NCBI GenBank assembly: GCA_039111635.1
Contig: JBCAQO010000010.1
Span: forward strand, 434,001-498,000
Origin: Heterobasidion occidentale
Taxonomy: Eukaryota; Basidiomycota; Agaricomycetes; Russulales; Bondarzewiaceae
Direction: 5' to 3'
Length of the DNA stretch: 64,000 nt
Shown here piece after piece: positions 1 to 11,579 of the stretch. Made by a program: the position numbers and the translations under genes. Position 1 is the stretch's first letter, and every line of letters begins with the position of its first letter. The notes beneath the pieces were generated by a model, which was given only the letters and a program-made list of their open reading frames with translations, made no database searches and had not been told where the DNA came from.

Positions 1-2168
1 CGCTTGCGAACTCGCATGTTTGCACTTGTGATTGGCATCGACAAGGCATAGTACCTTCAAATCAATTCGGCATCCCATAGTGACTCACGGCATAATAGTA
101 CAAATCTCCCAAAGTTGACGATCTGGACGGATGTGTCCACGATGCCAAATCGTTTGCAGCGTTACTCTCTGAACGGTTTCATGTGCCGGATTCTCAGCTC
201 TCTATCCTCACTGATGCGTCCGCCACACGCGAGGCGATCATTTCCCATTTTCTCACCGATCTCGTACAAAACCCTAACATCGAACGTGACGATACCATCA
301 TTTTCTACTACGCTGGCCGAGGCAGTCGGGTTGAGGCCTCCCAATTCTTGACATCTCAAGACAACTCAATGGAAACATTATGCCCCCATGATGAATGGTC
401 AGAGGATGGCCATGGGCTTATTCCTGGGATTCCTGGTCGCACTATAAATGCATTGTTTCGTGAACTCGCTCGTGTCAAAGGCGACAATATTGTTCGTATT
501 TCCGTGATTTGTCATCTGTTCGTCTAACCGCCCTCGTTTTCAGACTGCGATTTTCGACTGCTGTCACTCGGGCACTGCTGCATCCTATGCAGATTCTTTG
601 CGCGATCGTTTCTTGGCGAAGCCATGCCTGTCCAACATTCTAGAAATCGACATGGAGCTATTGGTTCGGGTAGCGACTATCCAGAACATCCCTGCCGGGT
701 TGCAGAACGATGCCGCACTCTCCCACATCGTTCTCGCTGCTTGCCAACAGGATCAGTGTGCCTATGAACTTAGGCCTAGCGCAGAACACCCGGCCTCCGG
801 ACTATTTACCGCCAGTCTCGTTCGACGGCTTCGGCAGCTCGCGATAGACGGCATCACATACGCGGAACTCATCGACCTCTTGCCAATCTTCCCAGGCCAG
901 ACGCCGCAGTGCAAGGGCGCCCACACCATGCGCAACATTTTCAATGGGGCTTATGACGCGGGGTCTCTACAGCGATTCGAGCTGAAACTGAGGCAGGACG
1001 GGAGGTACGAGATCAGCGCCGGGCGGCTCCATCGGCTGGCCATTGGGGCGCAAGTGCCTGCCACGGCCGTGAGTGCGGAGTCTGTGGTTGAAGAAGGCCT
1101 CGGTGCTCTTGCAGTCGAGGAGGTCGGCGATGATTGGTCCATTCTAGCACGGACGCTTGGGCTGCCAGCGTTGACTCTGCCGGCGGCGGTGTTGGTTCCA
1201 CATAGTATCCACGACTTGAAGGTTTACGTCGACCCTACCGAACTTCTACGTCTTGCAATCGCCTTTCTTCCTCCGGCAGTCCCTCCAGAGACTGTCCGCT
1301 CAAAGCCAGATGAGTCGAAGCAGAGCTTTGTACGAGTCGATACTCTCTCGAATGCCGACATCGCGGTCAAACAGGATTCCAATGGTGATTTCATCGTCGA
1401 GAGATTGGACACGCTTACGTTGGCGCATGCAGAGCGCACTGTTCACATTCCAGGGAGAGGCGACGCCGATCGCTTGCCCTCCATCCTGGACACGATCTCG
1501 CATTTCAAGCGGCACTTTGAGCGGCACAACTCCAGCAGCGGAATTGACGAGGTCACGTTGGAGTTGTATCGTCTGACCGAGTCAGACGTAGGGCTCAACA
1601 TGCCTGACGCATCGGGAGACCTCTTCGTCGACAGCCGAGCGATCCTGAGCACAGCCGAGGGCGCGGGCTACGGCTGCGCCATCCTCAACCACTCCGACTA
1701 CGACCTATACCCGTATCTTTTCTACTTCGACCCGTCGGACTATAGCATACGGGTAAGCCCTGACTTCGTTTGCGCACTCGCAGTTTCCAGAGTTCTGAAC
1801 ATCGCCACGGACGTCGGCAGCTGCTGTACGCGCCTCCGTCTCGCGACTCCCCGCCCCTGCGCCGTGCATCTCCAGCCGGAATGCCAACATATGTCACCGT
1901 CGGCTACGGCCCAGGGGGCTTCGACCCCATCGAGTACTCCCTGCCAGACGGCAAAACGTCCAATACCGGTTTCCTCAAAGTGTTCGTGTCGACGAAGTGG
2001 GTCGATATGGGCTGGATGACCCGGTCACCTCCCTTCATGGACGTTCTCGACAGCTTTCCGGTGCCGCCTGGAGTCGCGCAATCAAGGAGTAGGAAGGAAG
2101 ACCAGGACGTCGGGGTTTGGGATGCGTATGTCGCTGCAGTCACGATCAAACAGGCTGACCGTGACTGA
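1..2168 (+). CDS. Caspase-like (peptidase C14) protein, 5' end outside window
   Basis: Visible exons are 1-45, 99-491, 544-1752 and 1821-2168. The p20-like core starts with FALVIGIDK, continues YKSPKVDDLDGC and ILTDASATREAI, and ends with the Cys motif FDCCHSG just after the second intron. The usual His motif YYAGHG reads YYAGRG (about 310-330), so the His of the Cys-His dyad is Arg. A conserved C-terminal region follows (VLAACQQD, DPSDYSIR, FVSTKWVDMGW) that is shared with the paralogues at 40.1-43.0 and 45.7-48.0 kb. The first visible exon has no upstream stop. The paralogue at 40-43 kb carries a C2 domain ahead of this point, so the gene probably extends left of the window. The first intron begins with GC rather than GT. 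Proteolytic activity is doubtful given the His loss. The family assignment is firm. Confidence 0.85.
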
Positions 2169-2911
2169 GAAGATAGCGCATAGGGATTCGTGGGCTCGAC
2201 GCTCAGACGGAGAAGATTCAGGTTAATATTGTGATAACTGCTGTTGTTGTGCATGCACCAACATGCTTCTGAACGTTTACGCATGACTGCCGTTGCGTCC
2301 TTTGTACTTTGTATTCTCGAAGCCTAGGCCTGTAATATATAATTCCTTCAATATGCCCGCCGCCTGGGCACTAATAAGCGTATCTATGTGCAAGAGCACC
2401 AAACCCGAAGCCACCTGTTTGAGTGTACAGACCATAAGTGAAGCCGAACCGTTGAACAACAGAGACCGCCGAGCGGAGTATAAAGCACGGAATGAAAATG
2501 GGACGTGTAGCTGGTCGGCACAAGACGACGGAAACGGTCGACAGGACGAAGAAAGTCAAAGGGGACGTGGAATTATATGGAGCAGAAGCAGTGGATGAAC
2601 GACGATGTTCTGTGAAGGATGAAAGTCGTGACGATGTAGAGCTGGTATAGACGCGTCTCAAACCAAACAGAAAAAACAATAGAATAAACAGATGGAACTT
2701 GGATGGATTGAAAAGAAATTGAAAAGAAGAGCAAATCCAGATGGCATATGGAGGAACTAGTCAAGAAACAAATTCGAACGCGTCACCGGCGAATCTGGAG
2801 TGTAAGGTAGCAGTCTCTAGGACGGGCATTGGGTAATGCCGGCGAATTAGAACGCCTGACGAGGTTCGATCGTGCATAGAGCCGAGCAGCGGGGCCGAAG
2901 CGGTACGCGTC
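2169..2911. other. Intergenic, no gene seen
   Basis: About 740 bases between a plus-strand gene and the 3' end of the minus-strand DGK1 gene. Open frames are short and on both strands, with no coding similarity I recognise. It presumably holds the two facing 3' UTRs. Confidence 0.5.
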
Positions 2912-4280
2912 TTACGACGAGAACCAGCTGAGAGCTTTGAGGAAGCCCCATATGCACCCCCCAGAGATGATCGGCAGCGTCAGGTTGTCGTCTGCGGATC
3001 CCAAATCTGTCAAAAGTGCCAAAGATAAATCAACATCAGATGTCGAAAATAAAAACAACGCAAACGAGAACGAGAACACAGGATGAAGAACATGATACGC
3101 ACCCAACGCCTCAGCCAGCGCAGCCACCACGCCCGTCACGACGCTGATCGCGGCGAGCCCGACCCACCCGCCAACAGCCACGCCCTCGAAGCCCGCGCGC
3201 TCCCGCAGCCACGCGCGGACCGCGTCCCCCACGGCGCTGCCGTCCACGCCCTGCGCCGTGACGCCGCGCGCAAAGTCCCAGCTCGCGCCCGCGCGGACCG
3301 CGTCCGAGCCGAGGTGCGCGTAGAACGCAGCGCAGATGCCCGCGCCCGTGAGCGCGGCGGCGAGGAAGCCCGCGAGCGACTTGCGCGGGGCGAGCGGGAG
3401 CCCAAGGATGCGCGCGGGGAGCGGGGGCGTGTGGCGCCCCCAGAGCCGGCCGAACGTCGACGCGGCTGTGTCGGCCCACGATAATCTGTACACGACAAGG
3501 AGAGACGATCAGATTGACACAAAATAAAAGGAAACGAGCATGAAGCGTATGAGCGGTACACGTACATAAGGATAGATATGGTGGCGATGTCGAGGGGGTA
3601 GAGCGTGAGCACGAAGAGCACGCCGACAATATACCAAATCACGCCGTTCGTCGTCTTCTTCTCGCTCTCGCGCATGAGGAATCCTAGAAAACGCTCGTAC
3701 ACGCGCGCGAAAGCGGGAGAGTTGAGACGAAGCAAGTCTGCGGGGACGATGACGAGCAGCGCGCCCGCGAGCGCGAGCACGACGGGCTGGGGTGCCATTC
3801 GAGGTGTATAGATAGAGCGTCAGGAAGCCTGGAGTCGTGAAAGTATACGATCAGCACCGAAAAAGCGTCGGGCACGCGAGCACAAACGAGGCCCGCACCA
3901 ATAGACGAATGAAGTGCCTTTCTCGGAATTTCCCAATCGACCTTATCGGCCTTCTCTTTCTGTGCGCTCTGCTTCGTTTTGACGTCCCCATCTGAGCGCT
4001 TCAGTGTACCATTGCCCAGCAGCCCCCTTTCGACCTCCTGCATCTCCTCAACTTCCTCGAGTCGTGCCCCCCCATCGGGCGCGCCTGTGCTCAGGTTCCC
4101 AGATGGGGACCTCTTCGGGACCCTCCTCCGCACCTGCCCCGAGGGCGCTGAGAATGTGATTTTGGGCGACGGCGAGCGGGTGAGCGAGCGACGTCGTGGG
4201 ATGGAATGTGAGTGTGAGGAGGACGAGTCGGAGGAGTGCGCGAGCGCAAGGGAGAAAGCGTCGTTGGCAGGCAATGTCAT
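2912..4280 (-). CDS. DGK1: CTP-dependent diacylglycerol kinase (Dgk1-like), one apparent frameshift
   Basis: Exons are 4280-3899, 3828-3566, 3485-3103 and 3006-2912. The product is about 373 aa if one base is removed. The enzyme makes phosphatidate from diacylglycerol with CTP in the ER membrane. A Ser/Pro/Arg-rich N-terminus leads to DWEIPRKALHSSIGFLTLYLY, split by intron 1. Then follow hydrophobic segments with VIVPADLLRL, RVYERFLGFLMRESE, GVIWYIVG, YPLDIAT and LSWADTAASTFGRLWG, the last being a signature of the Dgk1/dolichol-kinase-type CTP transferase family. It ends SGGCIWGFLKALSWF. Reading frame is lost between TSNG (exon 2) and QPVVLAL at a run of four C on the coding strand (3789-3792). 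Deleting one C restores it, so this is probably an assembly indel. A start at 3798 would drop the conserved N-terminal motif. Confidence 0.85.
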
Positions 4281-4695
4281 GGAGCTGTATATGAACAGGT
4301 GAGAATTATCGTGACCAATTTGTGTGATGTTTTTCTGGGTTTATTTTGTCGTCGTAACGAGCAGCGAAGGCCGCGTGTCGTGAGCGTGAAGAGGAGGAGC
4401 AAGGAGGAGGAGTGAGCAACGGTGGCTCGGCCGCACACTATCAACTGAAAAACACGGGATTCGCCGCACGCAGCCTTAGGCGCCCGGCCACACCTTTCTC
4501 CGCGCCATCGCCTCTTTGACCGCATCTGCCACCTCATATAGACTCATCTCTCACTGACAGTACGTGCTACATAAGAGGCTGGCATAACAGCGACCTGGTC
4601 ATATTCAGGCATTTTGTTCCCGACAGAACGGGAGACCCAGAAATACATGTAGCATAGACAGTAGCACCTCTCGTGCAGATCGTCGAGTCAAGCGC
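4281..4695. other. Intergenic between DGK1 start and RPS22 stop
   Basis: Both flanking genes are on the minus strand, so this holds the DGK1 promoter and the RPS22 3' UTR. A short open frame on the minus strand has no support from composition or similarity. Confidence 0.5.
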
Positions 4696-5587
4696 CTAGT
4701 AGACGTAGCCCAAGATCTTGCCTCCAACGTTTTTGCGACGCGCCTCCTCGTGGTCAAGGATGCCAGACGACGTGGTCTACAACGGTCACATTCCCTTAGC
4801 CTCAATCTTGTTAAAAAGGCAAGAGGCAAGTACTCACGAGGATGATGTAACCGAACGAACGCGCGGGGAGGAGCAAATTGACCCAGGACTCGATCTGAGT
4901 AACTTGGACGTTGAACCGGGGCGAAATGACACCGGTCTTGTTCAGGCGGCCGTTCAATTGAATGACGATCTTGCCAGAACGGTGATCGTCGACAATCTCG
5001 AACTCGCCGATGTATCCTGTAAGTATGGCGATCAGTACCCTCGTATCGTTTAACGTTGAGATGAGTGAAGAAAGCCTCGTAAGATGGAAAGATGTGGTCT
5101 CCGTAGTGAACCCAAATCCGTGAACAATATGGAAATGTGCTATAATGGTTAGATAGAGACGTGTCGTCAATATTTCGGAGCGTTAAAACGAGGGGCGGGT
5201 GGGAGCGAGACCTCGTCGATCGTAGTTATCGCTCCGAGTGCATTGGATCAATGTACAAAGGAAATAAGATAAATGAGGGTTACAGTAATAACAAATCTTG
5301 AGGTACGACATAAAGAATTAGAAAACATACCGTGGCGCTGCATAACGCTGAGGAACTTGACGACGACCTTGGAGGAAGGACGGACGAGAACCTGGCGCTT
5401 GCCACGGCGCTCGGCATTGACGATGTTGTTCTGTGCATACAGCGATCACATTAGCTTCGCGCACAAACCGCTACGATTCAACATCTAGATACTGACAAGG
5501 CAGTCGTTCTACGTGCAGGTAAATTCGTGAGCATAAGCACGGACTGAACAGAGATATGCGACGCACGAGGACAGAGACGCGGACCAT
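4696..5587 (-). CDS. RPS22: 40S ribosomal protein uS8 (RPS22/RPS15A)
   Basis: Five coding exons: 5587-5567, 5508-5497, 5430-5331, 5016-4838 and 4776-4696. They sum to 393 nt, giving 130 aa, the normal length for this protein. The sequence runs MVRVSVL / NDCL / [16 protein letters not shown] and so on, through [36 protein letters not shown], to [13 protein letters not shown] and a final GYVY. It is a component of the small ribosomal subunit near the 16S/18S central domain. Exon 2 is only 12 nt (Asn-Asp-Cys-Leu), flanked by an AG acceptor and a GTCAGT donor. It is needed to rebuild the conserved N-terminus. The gene is divergent from RPS17 across a shared upstream region. Confidence 0.96.
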
Positions 5588-6071
5588 CTTGAGGACTTAG
5601 AGATATGGGGCCAAAAAGAGTCTGCGCGGAGCAAGAAGGGAGGGTAAGCATATACATCGCTCGTCTGAGTGTCGCGCTACGGAGAGCGCGAGTCAAGACG
5701 AGCTGGCGGTGGGGGGATCGTGATACACCGTCGAAGCCATCGCAGGACAGCAAAGCATCGAGTGTTCCGTCGCCTTGCACGCTCGCCGCCTTGCAGGAGC
5801 CGGGAGAGAGAAATTCACCTTGAGGGGCACCGTTGAGGAGGACGAGGAGGAGAGAGGAGTGGAGGCGAGGACCAGTCTCGTCTCGCCTTTTGCGCTGCCA
5901 GCGCGTGGCCGGAAAAGGCAGGTGTGGCTGAGTCGAGCTGTACAGTTTTGCGCAGCCACCGCGGACATCGCCGCACCCTCGTCCGATACGACCCTCAAGA
6001 CATCCCGCAAGGCCTGCTCACCGTCCCCGCCGCCGTAACCTCCTCTTTTTCCCTACAGATTTATTGTCAAC
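5588..6071. promoter_or_regulatory. Shared upstream region of RPS22 and RPS17
   Basis: 484 bases separate the start codons of two divergent ribosomal protein genes, so the region must contain both promoters and 5' UTRs. A CT-rich tract lies just before the RPS17 start (about 6035-6056), as is common in strongly expressed fungal genes. I could not assign individual factor sites. Confidence 0.6.
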
Positions 6072-6861
6072 ATGGTAAGCGGATAGATGGAGGCACAGAG
6101 AAGGTGGTGCTCGCATTGGAATGCTCACTTTTGGTGGTGTGTTGGTATAGGGTCGCGTTCGCACGAAGACTACCAAGAGGGCTTCCCGCGTTCTCATTGA
6201 GAAATAGTGAGTGTTGTGTCCCGAATCATCCTTGCCGGAATCCTGTGAGGGAGGTATGAGAGGAACTGCAGCGAGATGCACAGAGGCAGGATTTGCAAAG
6301 GAGACGTGGCCACAGGGATCGCGGTGCTAACTGATTCCTTCAGCTACCCCCGCCTCACGCTCGACTTCCACACGAACAAGCGTATCATCGATGAAGTCGT
6401 ATGTCTGCGCTTCCACCCCTCCAATCCGCCGTTCTGATCCTCCGTGTGCCTATTCCTCTGGCGCTCTGCCCCGTCCTGCAGGCTGTCGTCCCCTCAAAAC
6501 GCCTGCGCAACAAGATCTCGGGCTTCACAACGCATCTGATGAAGCGCATCCAGCGTGGCCCAGTCCGTGGCATCTCGTTCAAGCTCCAGGAGGAGGAGCG
6601 CGAACGCAAGGACAACTACGTCCCAGAGGTCTCGGCGCTCGACACGAGCGCCACAGGTCTCACCGTCGACCCCGACACCGAGGTGCGCCCTCTCGTGCTG
6701 CGCTGCAGTCCCACGCTGAACCCGCGCTGGCGGTTATACAGGAGCTCCTCAAGCACCTCAACTTCGATATCCCCGTCGTCATCGAGCAGCTCGCCGTCAA
6801 TGTGCCCGAGCGCCCCGGCCGACGGGAGCGACGGAACGTTCCTGGCGCTGGCCGCGCATGA
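6072..6861 (+). CDS. RPS17: 40S ribosomal protein eS17
   Basis: Exons are 6072-6074 (the ATG only), 6151-6206, 6344-6398, 6482-6682 and 6742-6861. They sum to 435 nt, giving 144 aa. The product reads M / [19 protein letters not shown] / [18 protein letters not shown] and onward, with [38 protein letters not shown] and [11 protein letters not shown], all diagnostic of eS17. Reading phase closes at every junction and a typical branch site (gctaac) precedes the third exon. The coding part of the first exon is only the start codon, placing the first intron directly after ATG. It is a structural protein of the small subunit, co-located with RPS22. Confidence 0.96.
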
Positions 6862-7550
6862 GCGTGCGCCGGAGTGCTGTGTCGTGCGGGGGAGTATGCG
6901 CTATGACGATCATGCCATGTACCGCTTTATACTGCTCAAAACATACATGCTGCTCGTCTGCCGATGCTATCGGCGGGGTTTCTTTCTCACTTTGGATTCA
7001 AATGTGTATTCTAGATCTTCCATGATGAGTCCATGTTTTCTTGTGAGCTCGGATCAGGGCCTCATATAACCTGCTTGAAAAAACGTAGCTGGCGAAGACC
7101 TTGATCGCTAGACCGCTTCGATGTGTTAATTTTCTGCTTTCACCGCTTGATCTTTGAGTCTTTACGCTTCTGTGGCCTGAGCATACTGCTGCCGAGCAAA
7201 ATGTGAGGATCGTTGGAATGGTAGACATTGAAAAGATCCAATCCGTCACTCATCGACATCACGTGTCACTGTCGCACGGTATCCAGCCAAAACATGGGAT
7301 TTATTCGTGGCCACTCAACGTTGGTATGTTTACAACCATGGACAATATCGTGCACAACTCCTCATAATACGTCATCCAACACAACAAGAGCATGAATGGT
7401 CCGACACCGATGAACAAGATACACGTGGTTTGTATTCCATTTTTCTTGCGAACATATCATGAACATCGAAGACCTGCATTACTGTTATATCACTGATACG
7501 AAGGAATGTGGAGCACATGGGGAAACACTTACGGATGTGTTCCAACCGAT
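6862..7550. other. Intergenic, no gene seen
   Basis: About 690 bases between the RPS17 stop and the 3' end of family-A gene A1. No coding frame with support, no obvious tRNA and no terminal-repeat element was found. It marks the left edge of the accessory A/B block. Confidence 0.5.
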
Positions 7551-8955
7551 TCAACCTCTTTTGCGGTTAGCCACCGTTTGGGGTAGCTTGAGGTCTGCCT
7601 GCTTTTTCGCCATCTCGGCCGCGGCGTCGCTCACCCTCTCGTCATCTGCATCCTTCAGGAATTGAGCCAGATCATGGATGCTCTTCCATAGCAAATAAGC
7701 GAGAAGCAATCTAGCGTCTTTCCTCCCGACCGTAGCCCACTCGAGCGCATATTTGCCCTTGTTAGCCCCTTTTTCGACGGGACGCTCCGGAATTTTCAGG
7801 ACAAGCACAGTGATGTAATCCGTGATATAGACACAGTCAACGCCATAATGATATGCGTACCGAACGCCTTGCCGTGGAATTGACAGTGTACCTTCTTTAG
7901 AACTGGCTTTCTGCGCGAGGGAAACCCTTGTGGATGCAAGTGACTGAATCTCATTGGGAATGATGTGGCCAGCTTTCTGTATAGCCAATTATGTTGAACT
8001 TCTGACCACTGAGCAATGAGTATATAGCGCACCTTAAACTCCACAGCCACCAATCCCTTCAAGATCGATTTTACCTCTTCGATAGCCCGCTCGAGCGTCG
8101 TATCCGCTTTCGCTTTGAAAAATTCATTAGATTTCAGATAGACATTTGCCGAAGTTGGCATCGGTCCGAGTGGAATCTCGTCCCGGCCTCGTTTTCGGAG
8201 CCTTTCTCTCCACGCTTGGGTTTTAGTCGAACTACGAGTTTCAATCCCCGGATCTGAGTCTCGGGTGGCATCCTCCGAAAATACGAGAATTTTATCGACT
8301 CGAGTAGACCCGATCAGAGGAGGCTCATCGCGTCCAATCCCAGTGGACTCTGTATCAAAGCCAATCTCAGTACGAACGTAATTCAAGGTGAGACGGGTCA
8401 CATACCTTCGAACTTGAGTGTCGACACGCGTTGTAGGTTTGGCCGCTTTGGCGACTGCCGATGAATCTATCTTGTGCTTGCTCGTCTCAACGGCCTCGCC
8501 GAGAGCTTCCAGATCAATCTGCAGATGTTTCGTATACATGCAGGCGTCAAGCAGCTTCATTTCTTTCGCCCAGGACTGTGCGATATCGCATATAGGTACG
8601 ATGATTTGAGCATCACAAGCTGAGCTGATACGTGACATCAGATGCCTGTATAGACCAAGTGTGCATTGAACTCACGCGATATCGGCTTCCGTCCGAGGTG
8701 TGAAAAAAGTAACTCTTCCCGCACGCAGTCCCTGTGGAACCTTTGACCGGACCATCGCTTGGTGGAAGCCATTCTCCTCCATGTCAGCTCTCCAGTCCCA
8801 AGGTTCATCATCTAAATAGTACGTAGCCAGCTCACGCTTAGCCCACTCAGTAGTAGTGCCGATGCGATGCGAGGTTGGGGAGGATTTGGTGTAACAGAAT
8901 CCCGCCTGAAAGCTGTAGGTTCTTCGGCTAGGAAATCCCAAACGATCGATGTCAT
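7551..8955 (-). CDS. Family A, copy A1: PD-(D/E)XK-nuclease-like protein, one apparent frameshift
   Basis: Exons are 8955-8676, 8624-8406, 8349-8033 and 7976-7551. The N-terminus is MTSIVWDFLAEEP, followed by PWDWRADME and TPRTEADIA. Exon 2 holds SACDAQIIVPICDIAQSWAKE. Exon 3 holds STRVDKILVFS and ends with LKGLVAVEFK. Exon 4 continues KAGHIIPNE and then YGVDCVYITDY-x4-VLKIP and ARLLLAYLLWK. The order conserved D, E-x-K at a strand end, helix, strand, TD turn is that of a PD-(D/E)XK nuclease core; this is my inference from pattern, not a database match. One base is missing near 8859 (a GG that should be GGG on the coding strand) between QPRIAS and GTTTEWAK. A TATA box lies 86 bases upstream of the ATG. 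Role unknown. Confidence 0.6.
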
Positions 8956-9040
8956 CGTCGTCGCGTTGAAAAGCAAGAGAATGAGAAGATGCTCAATAGT
9001 AGGTGCACAGAGACAAGCACGACACAGGTGAGGGTTGGTT

Positions 9041-9049
9041 ATTTATATA
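9041..9049 (-). promoter_or_regulatory. TATA box of A1
   Basis: TATATAAAT on the minus strand, about 86 bases before the A1 start codon. All four A genes have a TATA element 50-90 bases upstream. Confidence 0.5.
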
Positions 9050-9227
9050 CCAGGGAACTCATCGATAAAAGGCCGCTAAGAGATGGGTGGGTGGCCAGGC
9101 AGAGGCTTTCACAGAATCACCAAATCACAACCGGCCAAGTGCGTGGGCCTTCAGTTTTGCTGATGAACCGGAAACGAGGAAGCTCAACTATCCACGTGAA
9201 AATATATGTAACAAAAGAGAAAATCGA

Positions 9228-11447
9228 TCAATACTCTTCCTCCATCATCGGGGTCCAATGATCCTTCAACACATCCCACAAAATCCCGATTTCCGCCTGT
9301 ATGATATGCATCAATATAGATTAAGGACAGGATGCCCTGGTCGAGAGCAGTCTTCTCCTAGTCTCTGTGGTGCGAACGCAAAATCGATCAAAACCATGGA
9401 GTGGAAAGCAGGGTGCCCGTTGTCTCGCTGTCGATCATCGACACCATCAACAGACATATTCAGTGACGACTGTGGGGGACACAGAATCTGATCCAGATGC
9501 CAGTCTCCCTGTTCAACTCCTGCGAATCCAAGAGCTCGTACTACATGTCGAACATGCGTGACCTAATTGATTTGATAGGGAGCAGCAATGGGACGTCAAT
9601 TTCGGGGGTAGAGTAATATCGAAGAGCTCTCACTATGCAGGCTTGTAGTGCTGGTGATTTTATCTGCTGTCCAACTTCCCACAATGATGGCCCGTCGATG
9701 AGTTCCATGAAAAACCCGAGCACCTCCCATCCGTCCGGAAGCGTAAACTTTCAAAAATGATGATCGAACACGACACGCTGGAGAAGAATATAGCGCGGAA
9801 AATTTACTATATGAAACCCATAGCAGTGCGGGATCAAGGACCCTTGGAGGTATTGCAAGCGATCGCAATAGACCGCTTCCTCGCGTCGCATCATATCATC
9901 TGCAAAGTTGAGATTGAGCAATTGAGTCTCTGGCCTCACACGATTCCCGTATTGTGGTTCGTGAGTGAATGGGAAAAGGCGTTCGTCAAATAGCTTGAGA
10001 CACACAGCCCGAGCCACCCCTTGCAGCCTACCGACGTATACTTGTGAAAAGTATTCCAAACCTTCACGTTTGACATCCGTGATTTCGAATGAGAGACGAT
10101 TGCCGCTTGAAGATGCTTCTGCTATTGCACGATCGATCGTCGAATCTCGGGGACGCGGAGATCGTGTCACAATGTCGAGAGTCTCCTGAGGGGGCCGAGG
10201 ATTCGGAAATGGACATCTCCAGAGGCAATGTTTGCGTCTGAATCCATCGCAGTCGACGCTCAAAACAGACCCAGGTTCGACGCGAGTTTGCGGGTCAAGC
10301 GCCTGCTGCGCCGCCCATACTCGCCAGCGCATGAACTGATCCCAAGCTCCCGGACATCGCTGCAGGGTGTACAGATCAAAATCGCGAAACGAACGGCGAG
10401 ACTGAATTGCCTCAAGTTCTGTCGAAAAACCACACTCTAGATGTCCAGGGTCGCCCAGTGCGCCCAGACATAATTCGTCCAAACGAGATGGCTTAATATA
10501 CTGACCAATCGCAAAACATACACTAGAAGCAAGGGTCCATCGAATTGGGATATCGATGACGGATGATTGCAGGATGAAGAAGTTGGAGTTGGGATTCGGG
10601 GGCATTTTATCGATATATCCGAGTGGAGGGAAAAACAGCGTGGCGGTGTGGTGCTCATCCGTGAGCATGCCGTGAGGGCAGCCGAGTCGGCGGCATTCAG
10701 CGACTAGGACATCGAAGAAGGGCCGAGCTATGTTGTCTGGGGCGAGAGAGATCCTCTTGACCTTTGGATCCAAAGTGGTCCAGTCAATTCCAATCGCTGG
10801 ATCCTGCAATACAACATCAACCTACATGGATCACGAATGGAAATCAAGGAGAATGCAATTACGATGACCATGACGAGGTGGTGGCACGATGTTACGAGAT
10901 CGGAACTTGAGTAACTATCATCGTTTGCGCCAGAAGGACATTCGTCGGTTACGATCCTGGCCATCCAGTACTCTGCCGATGAACAACGTCTGCATCGTAA
11001 ATGAGGGTTTCGGGAGAAATGATGCTGACCTAGATGGCCTGCGTCGACCTCGCATCGCAGAGTCGGCGATTCATCTACGAGAAATTCATTGTTGATGAGC
11101 TGTATTGTTGGCTCAATATACTTGGTCGCGAAACTGCCGTGACTTGAGAACGGTGAGTTCGAGCTGATGCTAAAAATCTTCATATAGATGCCAAGTCACC
11201 TTTGAGTGCTGAACGGGTCAATTGGAATTTTGTGAAATCGATATCGCCGCAGAAAATCGTCAAACATCGACTCCTCGTTGCGTCGGTGGGCGGGCCATCT
11301 CCGTAAGCACACTAGAGGTTCCAGAGAATCTACATAGCGACTCTTCGACGATTGAGGCGTGCATGAAGACGTATTTGTTTTGGGACATATTCTAAACTTG
11401 AGAAATGCTTCGGGAGACAGAAGAGTGGTGGGAGTTTTTGCACGCAT
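9228..11447 (-). CDS. Family B, copy B1: kinase-like protein with C-terminal frameshift
   Basis: Exons are 11447-11200, 11133-11030, 10972-10875, 10803-9808, 9747-9634 and 9562-9228. The N-terminal motif is LLSPEAFLKFRICP. Exon 2 has KYIEPTIQLINNEFLVDE and exon 3 has YWMARIVTDECP. Exon 4 carries GIDWTTLDP, HGMLTDEHHTATLFFPP, PFPNPRPPQETLDI, AVCLKLFDERLFP (Lys of the nucleotide-binding strand) and MMRREEAVYCDRLQYLQGS. Exon 5 reads PDGWEVLGFFMELIDGPSLW. Exon 6 has GDWHLDQILC and VLIDFAFAPQRLGED, the counterparts of the catalytic loop and DFG. Frame is lost at about 9313 after HPVLNL, giving a stop at 9311-9313, about 27 residues before the family's usual MMEEEY end. Homology to B2-B5 is clear; function is unknown. 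Confidence 0.65.
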
Positions 11448-11579
11448 CGAGTTCAGCCGCACAGAGTACTGTAATGGTTGGACTTCAAGCTACTTTAAGA
11501 GACTTCCAAGCTGTGACAGGAGGTGACAGATCGTGACAGTTGATGGAAAGTCCCGTTCCTTGCCGAGGCCGAGCTGGCT

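Noticed and set aside
3083..3484. Plus-strand open frame rich in Arg/Ala/Glu
   Set aside because: Antisense shadow of a GC-rich DGK1 exon whose minus-strand frame has clear family motifs.
6401..7069. 222-codon plus-strand frame over RPS17
   Set aside because: Runs through an intron and the wrong phase of RPS17 exons 4-5; the spliced eS17 model accounts for the region.
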